Positions 27,227-36,666 of a stretch of DNA of 64,000 nt are shown here, piece after piece. The notes beneath the pieces are model-generated. The model was not told the DNA's origin and ran no database searches. It saw nothing but the letters and a program-made list of their open reading frames with translations. Positions within the stretch are counted from its first letter, which is position 1. Every line of letters begins with the position of its first letter. The position numbers and the translations under genes are program-made. Source of the DNA: Clostridiales bacterium. GTDB lineage: Bacteria; Bacillota; Clostridia; Saccharofermentanales; Saccharofermentanaceae. Where the stretch lies: assembly GCA_017962145.1 (NCBI GenBank), contig JAGCVX010000022.1:62001-126000 (forward strand). Direction: 5' to 3'.

Positions 27227-28836
27227 GTTTTTTTCTTGAGAAAAGACCGATAAACTACATATGCACCAATCAGGACCCAGGAAATGGCTATAGTTATCAG
27301 CAAAATCACAGAGGTTTTAGGCATTTTGCCAAGGTCGGAAATATTGCCTGTGGCTTTCGTTTCGATCTGGTCGAGACGATACAGAGAGCGAGTATCCGAG
27401 AAGAGTTTTTCGTAGTATTCGTCATCGATCGTCTGCTTTCTTCTTGCGGACTTCGTGACGTTTTCGATCATCTCACCGGCCGCGTTTCGAAGCGAGGCGG
27501 AACCGTTAAATACCGGTGTGATAAAGGTGTTGTCCACGTTCTTGATCAGCAGTTCGCAGGCTTCGATCTTGACGCTGTAGTGCAGTGCGTCGGTATCGCT
27601 CTTTTGAGACAGATAGTCGAGGTATTCGGCCGAAGTCTGCGCCTTGGAAGTAACAGGTACATAGCCCTCTGTCTGACAGTAGGCCAGCTGTACGGAATTG
27701 GTCAGAAGGTAGGATGCGAAAAGCCAGCTCGCGAGCACTTCGCCTGAATCTTCTTTGTTGAAGATACAGATCGAAGGCCCCTGGGAGATCATCTTCGGGT
27801 GGGAAGGATCGTACTGCGGAACCGGGTAGACCACGGTCTCAAAATCGATCAGTTTATCTTCGCTGATGTCGATATTCGGAGCGTGCGCGCCCATCCACGT
27901 CGCACCGGCGGTGGAGTCAATGGCGAAGATGCACTGGCCGGCATTTAAGAAATTGGCCGGGTAGCTGGAGATCTTGAATGTGGAAAATGCACCGGTCTTG
28001 GCGTGCTCGGATATCTCGTCGAGAAGAGAGCGGGTATTTTCGTTAAAGATCTTGATCTCGCCTGCCGGAGTCGAGTATCCCCAGCCCTTCTGGAAGAGCA
28101 TATGGATCATCATGTTGTCCGAAGACTTATAGATGCAGGGGATCATGGTCTTCTGGCCGTTGATCGCAAAAGTGCCGTCCGCGTTTTTCTTCATGGCGGC
28201 TTCCGAGACTTCCCAGATGAAGTCCCACGTCAGGACGTCAGGAAGAGTAAATCCGAGTTTTTCGACATAGTCTTTGTTGACGTAGCATGCTTCGGTCGAG
28301 CGCATGAACGGGATCGCGTAGTGTTCATTTCCGATACGGCATTCCTCGACATACTGCGGGATCAGCTCGCTGTATGACGGAGAATCGAAAAGCACTTCGC
28401 TTCCACCGAGCCCGTATTTCTTATCTTTCATCAGAGTATCGAGCGGAACCACGACCTGTTCGCCGGTAATGTAGGTGGCGATATGGTCCGGGTAGGTGAT
28501 ACAGATATTCGGCGTAGTCTTTGTCGCGATGTTCGTGATGACGTCGTTATAGATCTTGTTATAGTCCGTGTAGAAACGGATATTCACGTGGATATTCGGA
28601 TAGAGTTTCTGGAAGTCCTCCGCGGCCTTTTCATACACACGGGTCTGGGTGACGTTGGTATCGTTTTTCGCCCAGAAAGTGATCTCGTATCTCCGGTTCA
28701 TGTCGAAACTGTCCGGAACGTCGAAAGCTTCGAGCGCGCGGGCGCCGTGGCAGGCAGAAGTCAGAAGTACGAAAGGAAGTACCAAACTTGCGAAGAGGTA
28801 GATACAGAGGATCCTTGTGCCGAGTGTCTTTCTCAT
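27223..28836 (-). CDS. Carbohydrate ABC transporter binding protein with C-terminal membrane anchor
   Basis: 537 residues. An N-terminal hydrophobic segment (about 8-28) ends in T-S-A-C, which is not a canonical lipobox because Thr occupies the -3 position. A family 1 solute-binding domain follows (E-I-T-F-W-A-K near 52; P-N-I-C-I-T-Y-P near 112). A clear membrane helix sits at the extreme C-terminus (about 508-532) before a K-rich tail, which is uncommon for this family. The start overlaps the permease stop (ATGA). It is the last gene of an ATPase-permease-permease-binding protein operon, so it should deliver a sugar or oligosaccharide to that importer. Confidence 0.85.
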   Translation of the reverse strand: MRKTLGTRILCIYLFASLVLPFVLLTSACHGARALEAFDVPDSFDMNRRYEITFWAKNDTNVTQTRVYEKAAEDFQKLYPNIHVNIRFYTDYNKIYNDVITNIATKTTPNICITYPDHIATYITGEQVVVPLDTLMKDKKYGLGGSEVLFDSPSYSELIPQYVEECRIGNEHYAIPFMRSTEACYVNKDYVEKLGFTLPDVLTWDFIWEVSEAAMKKNADGTFAINGQKTMIPCIYKSSDNMMIHMLFQKGWGYSTPAGEIKIFNENTRSLLDEISEHAKTGAFSTFKISSYPANFLNAGQCIFAIDSTAGATWMGAHAPNIDISEDKLIDFETVVYPVPQYDPSHPKMISQGPSICIFNKEDSGEVLASWLFASYLLTNSVQLAYCQTEGYVPVTSKAQTSAEYLDYLSQKSDTDALHYSVKIEACELLIKNVDNTFITPVFNGSASLRNAAGEMIENVTKSARRKQTIDDEYYEKLFSDTRSLYRLDQIETKATGNISDLGKMPKTSVILLITIAISWVLIGAYVVYRSFLKKKT

Positions 28837-29699
28837 CCTTTGGTACCTCCCCGGCTGACACCGGCCATGATCTTTTTATGGAAGATCAGGAATAAGATGA
28901 TGAGCGGGATCGAGATGACTACGACCGCGGCCATCATGGCAGGGATATTTTCACGGCCGAATCCGTTCTCGCGGATCTCGGAGATACCGTTACTGACGAG
29001 GAAATATCGGGGATCGTCGGTGATGAGTCTGGGCCATACGTAGGCATTCCAGCACTCGATGACCTTGAGGATCACGACGGTCACGATAGTCGGGGAACAG
29101 ATCGGGACCATGACTTTGAAGAGGTATTTGAGATCGGACGTGCCGTCGACTTTCGCGGCTTTATAAAGGTCGTCAGGGATCTGCTCAAAGTTTTCTTTCA
29201 GAAGATAGATATAAAAAACTGACGTTACCGACGGCAGGATCAGACCGGTGAAAGTATTACGAAGTCCCAGGTTCGTGATGGTCACGAAGTTCGTGATGAT
29301 CACCAGTTCAGAAGGAATCATCATGAGAGACAAAAACAAGGTAAAGACGAGATTTTTGCCTCGGAACTGCAGTCTCGAGAAAGCAAAGGCGGCAAATACG
29401 ATGACCATCATCATCAGCGCAGTGGTGATGACCGTGAAGAGGAAAGTGTTAAAGAAATATCTTCCCAGAGATACTTTGGTAAACGCATCGATGTAGTTCT
29501 GAAATGTCGGGGAGTCCGTGTAGAACTTCGGTGTAAACTCCGCGTTATAACTTCCGTAGCTTTTGATCGAGCTTAAGATCATCCAGTAAAACGGGAACAG
29601 TACGATAATGCCCCACAAGGTAAGAAGGGCATAGGTGAAGACATTTCGGATCACCCGAGCGGTCTTTGCTTTTTTGCTTATCTGATCATAATCATGCAT
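28833..29699 (-). CDS. Carbohydrate ABC transporter permease (MalG type)
   Basis: 288 residues with six membrane helices. The E-x-x-K-x-D-G-x-x-x-x-x-x-F coupling motif (E-A-A-like) is represented by Y-K-A-A-K-V-D-G-T-S-D near residue 185, which docks on the ATPase. The C-terminal helix arrangement is that of MalG. It begins 13 bases after the MalF-type gene and overlaps the binding protein gene by four bases. One of two integral subunits of a sugar importer. Confidence 0.9.
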   Translation of the reverse strand: MHDYDQISKKAKTARVIRNVFTYALLTLWGIIVLFPFYWMILSSIKSYGSYNAEFTPKFYTDSPTFQNYIDAFTKVSLGRYFFNTFLFTVITTALMMMVIVFAAFAFSRLQFRGKNLVFTLFLSLMMIPSELVIITNFVTITNLGLRNTFTGLILPSVTSVFYIYLLKENFEQIPDDLYKAAKVDGTSDLKYLFKVMVPICSPTIVTVVILKVIECWNAYVWPRLITDDPRYFLVSNGISEIRENGFGRENIPAMMAAVVVISIPLIILFLIFHKKIMAGVSRGGTKG

Positions 29700-29712
29700 C
29701 GCGCCGCCCTCC

Positions 29713-30654
29713 TTACGAAATAGAAGTATTCTTGCTGATCAGGAGGTTGATCACGGTGATCGTAAATACGATCGCAAACAAGATCAAAGCAGCAGCGGCG
29801 GCGTAGGACGGATATCCGCCCGAATCGCCGTAGAGCATATCGTAGACGTAGCCGACGATGGTATTCATGCCGGCGGAGTTGAGGTTTGTGCCGAAGATGG
29901 CGACCTCGTCGCTATATGCTTTAAATGCACCGATGAATCCCGTGATCACGAGATAGAAGATCATGGGGGAGATCATCGGAAGCGTGATGTGCGTGAACTG
30001 ACGGAATCGAGATGTGCCGTCGATCCTTGCGGCCTTGTAGTAGACTTCGTCAACAGAAGCGAGCGCGGATGTCAGAATCAGAACCTTAAAGGGAAGAACG
30101 ACCCAGATGGTGTAAAAGCACATCACGAACATCTTGGCCCAGTACGGTCCGTCGATAAAGTCGATCGGTCCGGTCTTAAAGATCGCCAGGATCATGTTGA
30201 TCAGACCGTCGGTATAAGGGGTCTTTTTGAACATGATCATGAAGACCAGACCGACCGCCAGAGTATTCGTTACGTAAGGCAAAAAGAAGATCGTCTGAAA
30301 GACTTCTTTCAGTTTCGTGATGGAGTTCAGTGCCAGCGAGATCAGAAGTGCCAGAAGCGTCGAAAGCGGCACGGTGATGATAACGATGATAAATGTATTC
30401 TTCACGGCCTGAAGAAAATACGGATCGTGAAGGACATAGGCGTAGTTATACCAGCCGGTACCGAAGGAGGTCTGAGACGCGGAGTTATATCCTTCTTCAA
30501 AAGAATAGATCAGAACATCGATCAGAGGATAGACCATGAAGACGCCGAGGAATAAAAGGGCAGGCAGAAGATACAGCCAGGCCTTCAGCGTTCTGAGGCG
30601 TTTCACCAGCGGAGAAGCGGGGGTATAATTCGTTTCCTTCGAATCCGTGCTCAT
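29713..30654 (-). CDS. Carbohydrate ABC transporter permease (MalF type)
   Basis: 313 residues, six helices, with Y-Y-K-A-A-R-I-D-G-T-S-R-F-R-Q-F-T as the ATPase-coupling loop near residue 210. N-terminal cytoplasmic tail of about 28 residues before the first helix. Its ATG overlaps the stop of the ATPase gene. It pairs with the MalG-type permease for import of an oligosaccharide. Confidence 0.9.
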   Translation of the reverse strand: MSTDSKETNYTPASPLVKRLRTLKAWLYLLPALLFLGVFMVYPLIDVLIYSFEEGYNSASQTSFGTGWYNYAYVLHDPYFLQAVKNTFIIVIITVPLSTLLALLISLALNSITKLKEVFQTIFFLPYVTNTLAVGLVFMIMFKKTPYTDGLINMILAIFKTGPIDFIDGPYWAKMFVMCFYTIWVVLPFKVLILTSALASVDEVYYKAARIDGTSRFRQFTHITLPMISPMIFYLVITGFIGAFKAYSDEVAIFGTNLNSAGMNTIVGYVYDMLYGDSGGYPSYAAAAALILFAIVFTITVINLLISKNTSIS

Positions 30655-31784
30655 AGCAGCCGCTCCTGTGTTTCTTTCGAGAAGACGAATACTTTCTTCG
30701 GGTTCAGATCGAAAGCCACTTTTTCGGATGCGGGATCGATCTGGTTTTCGGAAGAGACGATGGCGCGGTGACGCGTGTCTTCGATCTCGGATGCGCTGTG
30801 CGAGAAGACTACGCTCGTATCTCGGCCCATGACTTCGATGGTCAGGAGTTTTCCGGTAAATGCACCTTCTTTTCCTTCCTGTTTTCCGTCGCTTCCTTCA
30901 CGAAGGACAAATCCTTCCGGACGGATGCCGATGTAGACTTCCTGATCTTTCGTATCTTTGACGTAGTCTTTGCCCAGGATCTTTTCGTCGCCGATCAGAA
31001 GATTCCCATCTGCGATGCGGCCGGTAAAGACATTGATCGGAGGGGTACCCAGGAACTTCGCTACGAAAAGATTCGTCGGCTGATCGTAGACTTCCTGCGG
31101 CTTTCCGATCTGGTGCACCGCACCGTCTTTCATGACCACGATCAGGTCGGAAATGCTCATGGCTTCTTCCTGGTCGTGCGTAACAAATACGGTCGTGATC
31201 TTTGTTTCGTTCTGGATACGCTTGATCTCTTCACGGGTCTGGATACGAAGACGTGCGTCGAGGTTTGAAAGCGGCTCGTCGAGGAGCAGTACACGCGGCA
31301 TTTTTACGAGTGCACGGGCGATGGCGACACGCTGCTGCTGACCGCCGCTCATCTCGTTCGGCTTTCTTTCCATCAGCTCTTCGATCTGTACGATCTTCGC
31401 TGCCTCCAGAGCCTTCTGCTCCATCTGTTCTTTGGTAAGCTTCTGTTCGCCTTTCAGATTCTGAAGAGGGAACATGATATTCTTTTTTACGTTCAGGTGC
31501 GGGTAGAGTGCGTAGCTTTGGAAAACCATACCGACACCACGGTTCTCCGCCGGGATCTCGGTGACGTCATCTTCGTCGAAGAAGATCCGTCCTTCGGTCG
31601 GCGTTTCCAGACCGCAGATGAGGTTTAAGGCTGTGCTTTTACCGCAGCCGGAAGGCCCGAGAAGGCCCACGAGTTTTCCATCCGGGATCTCGAAAGTGAA
31701 ATTGTCCACGGCGATGACCTCGGACTTGATCTTTTTATTGCGATTGGGGAAACGCTTGGTCAACCCTTCAAATCTTATTTTCAT
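30651..31784 (-). CDS. Sugar ABC transporter ATPase (MsmX/UgpC type)
   Basis: 377 residues. Walker A G-P-S-G-C-G-K-S-T (about 40-48), signature M-S-G-G-Q-Q-Q-R (about 147), Walker B V-L-L-L-D-E-P, and a C-terminal TOBE/MOP-like regulatory domain (about 250-377). It energises sugar import; ATPases of this type often serve several importers in Bacillota, so the orphan lipoprotein at 5.5 kb might share it, which is a guess. First gene of the four-gene operon. The region upstream has a GGGAG ribosome site but no clear promoter. Confidence 0.92.
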   Translation of the reverse strand: MKIRFEGLTKRFPNRNKKIKSEVIAVDNFTFEIPDGKLVGLLGPSGCGKSTALNLICGLETPTEGRIFFDEDDVTEIPAENRGVGMVFQSYALYPHLNVKKNIMFPLQNLKGEQKLTKEQMEQKALEAAKIVQIEELMERKPNEMSGGQQQRVAIARALVKMPRVLLLDEPLSNLDARLRIQTREEIKRIQNETKITTVFVTHDQEEAMSISDLIVVMKDGAVHQIGKPQEVYDQPTNLFVAKFLGTPPINVFTGRIADGNLLIGDEKILGKDYVKDTKDQEVYIGIRPEGFVLREGSDGKQEGKEGAFTGKLLTIEVMGRDTSVVFSHSASEIEDTRHRAIVSSENQIDPASEKVAFDLNPKKVFVFSKETQERLL

Positions 31785-31853
31785 ACCCTGCTCCCTGCAC
31801 CCTCAAAAACTACCTCTACTGTATCACATTTTTGTGGCTTAAGGATACTTGAT

Positions 31854-32378
31854 TTAGCAGTTGAGAATTAATGAGATGGCGGCTCCTTCGAAATTGTTTC
31901 CCCAGCCATTCTTCTCCGAAAAAGATGAAAACTGAACTGTGCTGAGATCGGGAAGAGAAATCTCGTTTTCTTCCAGGATCGAACAGATATCCAGAACAAT
32001 TTGTGAGGCCTCTTTTCCGGTTTCGGGAATCGAGGTATAAGAGTATACTTGCTCTAGTTCGTACAGTTTAAGAAGAAGCTGGTTTACCGTATCCGGTTTG
32101 TCTTTGAGTAGCAATACAAATTCATTGTATTCTTCTTCTGTTAATTCTTCGAAATCTGACTCTAAAAATGTTGGCTTTTCGAATAGATATTCAGGAATAA
32201 TTTCAATAAACTTATCGGCCCATTCATCCCACAAGGATGATGTTGCTTCCCACATGATTCTGGAAAGGCTTTCCCAGTCATCATTCGGGAATTTGTCCAA
32301 CAAGTATTTTTCTACGCAAAGAATAGAATATGCCATGCGACCATTCATAGATATTTTATCAAAATCTGCAATTGTCAT
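31854..32378 (-). CDS. Orphan hypothetical protein, AT-rich, immunity-protein-like in general character
   Basis: 174 residues, acidic, predicted mostly helical, no signal or membrane segment. AAGGAGG sits nine bases before the ATG. Base composition is noticeably more AT-rich than the neighbours, which use mostly GC-ending codons, so recent acquisition is likely. The size, acidity, aromatic content and the W-G-N-N-F-E-G end recall contact-toxin immunity proteins, but I cannot assign a named family and no toxin gene adjoins it. Single-gene unit between the ABC operon and hydF. Confidence 0.55.
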   Translation of the reverse strand: MTIADFDKISMNGRMAYSILCVEKYLLDKFPNDDWESLSRIMWEATSSLWDEWADKFIEIIPEYLFEKPTFLESDFEELTEEEYNEFVLLLKDKPDTVNQLLLKLYELEQVYSYTSIPETGKEASQIVLDICSILEENEISLPDLSTVQFSSFSEKNGWGNNFEGAAISLILNC

Positions 32379-32545
32379 GGGTTTGCCTCCTTAGACCAAC
32401 CAGTATAGTTTCGTTTAATTCGTCCTCTAAATGAATAGGTACAGTTTTCACAAGCAGCTTTAGGGCAACAAAAACGATAATTTAGTCTTTCGATACTTAT
32501 GTGGTAGCACTAACAAACAGTTATCAGCAGAGTTGACATCCCCTC

Positions 32546-32574
32546 TTGAGAAGGAAAACAGGTTTTTGTACAAT
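32546..32574 (+). promoter_or_regulatory. Promoter of hydF
   Basis: TTGAGA (32546-32551), 17-base spacer, TACAAT (32569-32574), about 28 bases before a purine-rich GTCAGGAGGA ribosome site and the ATG at 32610. A TTGACA at 32532-32537 lies too far upstream (31-base spacing) to pair with this -10. Confidence 0.6.
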
Positions 32575-32609
32575 TAAATTCAAGGACAAAAAGTCAGGAG
32601 GATAGCTTT

Positions 32610-33818
32610 ATGGAACTGTCATCTACACCACGTGGTGAGCGCATTTATATCGGTTTCTTCGGCATGCGTAATGCCGGTAAATCCAGTGTGGTCAATGCAT
32701 TTACGAACCAGCAGATCGCTATCGTTTCTGACGTCAAAGGTACGACTACCGATCCGGTCTATAAGGCGATGGAACTTCTGCCTCTGGGACCGGTCATGAT
32801 CGTCGACACGCCCGGTATGGACGACGAAGGCGAACTGGGCATGCTCCGTATCGAGAAGTGTAAAGAAGTCATGGCCAAGGTCGATGTCGCGATACTGGTC
32901 GTAGACGGTACCATCGGTCTGACGGATGAAGACCGAGTCTTAAAGAAGATGTTTGAAGAAAGAAATCTTCCTTATATCACGGTATATAACAAGCTCGACC
33001 TGGTACAGCAGCGCATCGGAAAAGGCCGCACGAGAGAAGTGGCGCAGGACAGTATCTGGGTATCTGCGTCCGATAAGATCAACATCACGGATCTCAAAGA
33101 GATGGTCGCGCATCTGGTGATCGATCCCAATAACGGAAGACGCATCATCGCGGATCTGATCTCGGAAGGGGACATCGTTGTGCTGGTTACGCCGATCGAT
33201 GAAGCCGCGCCGAAAGGTCGACTGATCCTGCCGCAGCAGCAGACACTTCGTGACATCCTCGATTCCAATGCGATCGGTGTGGTCACACAGGTTCCGCAGA
33301 TCCCGCAGGTGCTTGCTTCTTTGAGTAAACCACCGAAACTTGTCGTAACGGACAGCCAGGCATTTAAAGAGGTAAATGAACTGGTTCCGGAAGATATTCC
33401 GCTGACTTCATTTTCGATGCTTTTTGCAAGATATAAAGGTGATCTCGGCGAGGCGATCCTGTCTGCACGTATCCTCGATAATCTGGAAGACGGCGCACGT
33501 ATCCTGATCTCAGAAGGATGCACGCATCACCGTCAGTGCAACGATATCGGAACGGTAAAACTTCCGAAGATGATCGAAAAGAAGACGGGAAAAGATTTCC
33601 ATTTCGAGTGGAGTTCCGGTGATTCTTTCCCGGATGATCTGGCTGATTTTGATCTCGTGATCCATTGCGGCGGCTGTATGCTCAATCCCAGAGAGATGTC
33701 GCATCGTCTCCGCATCTGCCAGAACGCAGGCGTTCCGATCACGAACTATGGCGTGATCCTGGCGCATATGCAGGGGATCCTGCCGCGCGTATCCGCACCG
33801 CTTCTGGGTAACCGATGA
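32610..33818 (+). CDS. hydF: [FeFe]-hydrogenase H-cluster maturation GTPase HydF
   Basis: 402 residues. The N-terminal Ras-like GTPase has G-M-R-N-A-G-K-S-S (P-loop, about 18-26), D-T-P-G-M (switch II) and N-K-L-D. A dimerisation region follows and the C-terminal part carries the [4Fe-4S] ligands in E-G-C-T-H-H and H-C-G-G-C. HydF is the scaffold that receives the 2Fe subcluster from HydE and HydG and transfers it to apo-hydrogenase. No hydE, hydG or hydrogenase gene is nearby, so these are elsewhere. It shows the organism makes H2 or uses it through [FeFe]-hydrogenase. Confidence 0.93.
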   Translation: MELSSTPRGERIYIGFFGMRNAGKSSVVNAFTNQQIAIVSDVKGTTTDPVYKAMELLPLGPVMIVDTPGMDDEGELGMLRIEKCKEVMAKVDVAILVVDGTIGLTDEDRVLKKMFEERNLPYITVYNKLDLVQQRIGKGRTREVAQDSIWVSASDKINITDLKEMVAHLVIDPNNGRRIIADLISEGDIVVLVTPIDEAAPKGRLILPQQQTLRDILDSNAIGVVTQVPQIPQVLASLSKPPKLVVTDSQAFKEVNELVPEDIPLTSFSMLFARYKGDLGEAILSARILDNLEDGARILISEGCTHHRQCNDIGTVKLPKMIEKKTGKDFHFEWSSGDSFPDDLADFDLVIHCGGCMLNPREMSHRLRICQNAGVPITNYGVILAHMQGILPRVSAPLLGNR

Positions 33819-33824
33819 AGTGGA

Positions 33825-34547
33825 TCACTTGTGCCAGGAATTGTTATTAGTATCTAAACTTTCGAGAAGAGCTTCGTCCGCGAGCTCTTCTTTTTTCGGA
33901 TCTTCTTCCGGCATGCTTTCCGCGAGCTCACGGTTCTGCGTCGAGGCGATGGCTTTTTGAGTCTTTTCGTCTCGGATCGTTCTTACAAGCCAGCGGATCA
34001 CGAAGATCAGCGAGACGGCAAGGATCACCGAGCAGATGATGGCCATCACGAAATCTTCGTCATGTGCTTTGAGGGAGTTATCGCGAAGTGCGGTTTTATA
34101 GTCTTTCCAGGCTTCCTCCCGGCTCAGACCATCGTACGTCGATACGTAGACATTGTCGGTTCCGGTGGAATAGACATCCAGACGGTACACATTATCCGAA
34201 GTGGGATCGTCCAGGCAGATACTGGCGAGCTCCTTCGCGCGCTTTTTCGAGACGATCGTTGTGTAGGTTTCGGAAGAGAGTTCGGACTTGAGGTAGAAGA
34301 CGTAACCGCCTTGTTCACTGATGCCGTTGATGTGGCAGTCTACCGTTCCGAGTTTTTCGAAATTCTTATAGCCGTGAGTCGGGGGCGTGAGAACATAGAG
34401 CACATAACCGACGCAGAGAAGGAGCAGAAATGCCACGCACAGGATGATTTTCCAGATCGTCCTTTTGTCGGTTCTTTTACGCATCTCGTCATTCTTCGAG
34501 TTCGAGGGCACAACCGGAAGTGGGATCAAAATGAAAAAGTTAGTCAT
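33825..34547 (-). CDS. Hypothetical two-helix membrane protein
   Basis: Up to 240 residues. One helix lies near residues 33-54 and another near 165-186, flanking an extracytoplasmic domain of about 110 residues with no known family. A charged cytoplasmic tail rich in E/A/K completes it. Two starts are possible: ATG at 34547 (GGGAG 12 bases upstream) or ATG at 34484, which gives a positively charged N-terminus M-R-K-R-T-D-K immediately before the first helix and is topologically attractive. It follows the V-ATPase D subunit gene by 31 bases on the same strand, so it may be the last gene of that operon. Function unknown. Confidence 0.6.
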   Translation of the reverse strand: MTNFFILIPLPVVPSNSKNDEMRKRTDKRTIWKIILCVAFLLLLCVGYVLYVLTPPTHGYKNFEKLGTVDCHINGISEQGGYVFYLKSELSSETYTTIVSKKRAKELASICLDDPTSDNVYRLDVYSTGTDNVYVSTYDGLSREEAWKDYKTALRDNSLKAHDEDFVMAIICSVILAVSLIFVIRWLVRTIRDEKTQKAIASTQNRELAESMPEEDPKKEELADEALLESLDTNNNSWHK

Positions 34548-34578
34548 GGCGCATCACTTCTCCCAAGAGGGGTGAAGA

Positions 34579-35268
34579 TCAATCAGTCATCTGTGCTTCC
34601 AGTTCCTTCTCACGGGCCAGACGTTCACGGATGGTCTTTTCGATCATCATGTCCTTGACCTTCATGAGACGCGTGGTCGCGGAACGCTCGCTTTCGTCGA
34701 GTTTCATAGTGATATAGCGGATCTTTTCTTCATAGTCCGGGATCATGACATGCTCCAGAGCATTTACACGACGGCGCGTTTTCTCGATCTCGGATGCCAT
34801 CAGCTGACACTTTTTCTCGATCTCCGCCAGGGCGATGAGATCAGGCATGATGTCTGAAAGTGCGAGGATCGCGTCATCCAAGTCGATCGGAGTGAAGGAG
34901 TAACCGTAAGAATAGATATCGCCTTCGTCCGCGGTCTTGTACTGGGCCTTAAAGATCGGCACCTTTACACTCATGACGTTCTTTTCCGAAACTTCCAAAG
35001 ACATGCTCTGCTTATGGTACATCATGGCAACAGCGATCGCCTGGTTCGACATAAGGGAACGGGCGACGGACATATGCTGATTCGCGATCTCAAGTTTTGC
35101 TTCTACCTCACGGCGGATACGCTTGTTCTCGCGTACAGCTTCGAGGAACTGACGCATGAGCTCATCGCGCTTGTCCTTGAGGAGCTTATGTCCTCGGCGC
35201 GCGGTGACCAGACGCTTCTTCAAGCGGGTCAGTTCCATTCTGGTAGGATTTACATTCGCGGTTGCCAT
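34579..35268 (-). CDS. ntpD: V-type ATPase subunit D (central stalk)
   Basis: 229 residues, long N- and C-terminal helices with the starting N-P-T-R-M-E-L-T-R-L-K-K-R-L segment conserved in the rotor shaft subunit. It links the A3B3 head to the membrane ring. Last recognised gene in the nine-gene V-ATPase run, 18 bases after the B subunit gene. Confidence 0.93.
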   Translation of the reverse strand: MATANVNPTRMELTRLKKRLVTARRGHKLLKDKRDELMRQFLEAVRENKRIRREVEAKLEIANQHMSVARSLMSNQAIAVAMMYHKQSMSLEVSEKNVMSVKVPIFKAQYKTADEGDIYSYGYSFTPIDLDDAILALSDIMPDLIALAEIEKKCQLMASEIEKTRRRVNALEHVMIPDYEEKIRYITMKLDESERSATTRLMKVKDMMIEKTIRERLAREKELEAQMTD

Positions 35269-35286
35269 AGTGAGTCAGTCACTTTC

Positions 35287-36663
35287 TTATTTCTTCTCGT
35301 CGTAGTACTTATCCAGGAGCTTGTCGCTGATTCGCTTATGCTCCGATCTCGGCAGGATACGAAGGAGTTTCCAGCCCAGATCCAGTGTCTCTTCGATGTC
35401 TCTGTCTTTGGTGAAGCCCTGGGATACATATTCTTTTTCAAATGCATCGGAGAACTTCGCGTAGAGCTTATCCATGTCGGTAAGAGCAGCCTCACCGAGG
35501 ATGACCATGAGTTCTTTTGCCTCTTTACCACGAGCGTAAGCAGAGAAGAGCTGGTTCATGGTATTACTGTGGTCTTCACGGGTCTTGCCTTCACCGATAC
35601 CCTTATCCTTCAGACGGGACAGGGACGGCAGTACGTCGATCGGCGGCATAACGCCTTTTCTGTAAAGCTCACGGGAGAGGATGACCTGGCCCTCGGTGAT
35701 ATATCCGGTAAGGTCAGGGATCGGGTGCGTCTTATCGTCCTCAGGCATGGTCAGGATCGGGATCATGGTGATGGATCCGTTCTTGCCCTTCTGACGGCCG
35801 GCTCTTTCGTACAGGGACGCGAGGTCGGTGTACATGTAACCCGGATAACCACGACGGCCCGGAACTTCTTTTCTAGCAGCGGAAACCTCACGGAGTGCGT
35901 CCGCGTAGTTCGTGATATCGGTAAGGATGACCAGAACGTGCATGTCGAGGTCAAAAGCCAGATACTCGGCAGCGGTCAAAGCCATTCGCGGAGTTGCGAT
36001 ACGCTCAACGGCCGGGTCATTTGCAAGGTTGATGAAAAGTACGGTACGGTCGATCGCGCCTGTTTCACGGAAACTGTCCATGAAGAAGTTGGCTTCCTCG
36101 AACGTGATACCGATCGCGGCAAATACAACGGCGAACTTCTCGTCGGTACCTCTTACCTTCGCCTGACGGGCGATCTGGGCAGCGAGGTTTGCATGCGGAA
36201 GACCGGATGCAGAGAAGATCGGGAGCTTTTGTCCACGAACCAGAGTGTTCAGACCATCGATGGCGGAAACGCCGGTCTGGATAAACTCGTTCGGGAAGTT
36301 TCTGGCAGCCGGGTTCATCGGCAGACCATTTACGTCCATTCTCTTTTCCGGGATGATGTCCGGACCATCGTCGATCGGACGGCCGAGACCGTCGAATACA
36401 CGACCGAGCATATCCTTACTTACCGGAAGCTCCATCTGCTTTCCGGAGAATCTTACTTTACTGTCTGCCAGGTTGATACCTGCGCCGCTCTCGAAGAGCT
36501 GAACGAGAGCATTGGTGCCGTCGATCTCGAGAACACGGCAGCGGCGCTTCTCGCCACTTGCAAGCTCGATCTCACCGAGCTCGTTATAACTTACATCCGT
36601 AACACCGCGGACCAGCATCAGCGGTCCGGCAACTTCTGTTATGGTACGGTACTCTTTTGCCAT
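35287..36663 (-). CDS. ntpB: V-type ATPase subunit B
   Basis: 458 residues with the P-loop-less nucleotide-binding fold: [14 protein letters not shown] replaces Walker A, as expected for the non-catalytic subunit. [16 protein letters not shown] is a strong family signature near residue 240. Works as the regulatory half of the A3B3 head. Four bases from the A subunit gene. Confidence 0.95.
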   Translation of the reverse strand: MAKEYRTITEVAGPLMLVRGVTDVSYNELGEIELASGEKRRCRVLEIDGTNALVQLFESGAGINLADSKVRFSGKQMELPVSKDMLGRVFDGLGRPIDDGPDIIPEKRMDVNGLPMNPAARNFPNEFIQTGVSAIDGLNTLVRGQKLPIFSASGLPHANLAAQIARQAKVRGTDEKFAVVFAAIGITFEEANFFMDSFRETGAIDRTVLFINLANDPAVERIATPRMALTAAEYLAFDLDMHVLVILTDITNYADALREVSAARKEVPGRRGYPGYMYTDLASLYERAGRQKGKNGSITMIPILTMPEDDKTHPIPDLTGYITEGQVILSRELYRKGVMPPIDVLPSLSRLKDKGIGEGKTREDHSNTMNQLFSAYARGKEAKELMVILGEAALTDMDKLYAKFSDAFEKEYVSQGFTKDRDIEETLDLGWKLLRILPRSEHKRISDKLLDKYYDEKK

Positions 36664-36666
36664 GTC

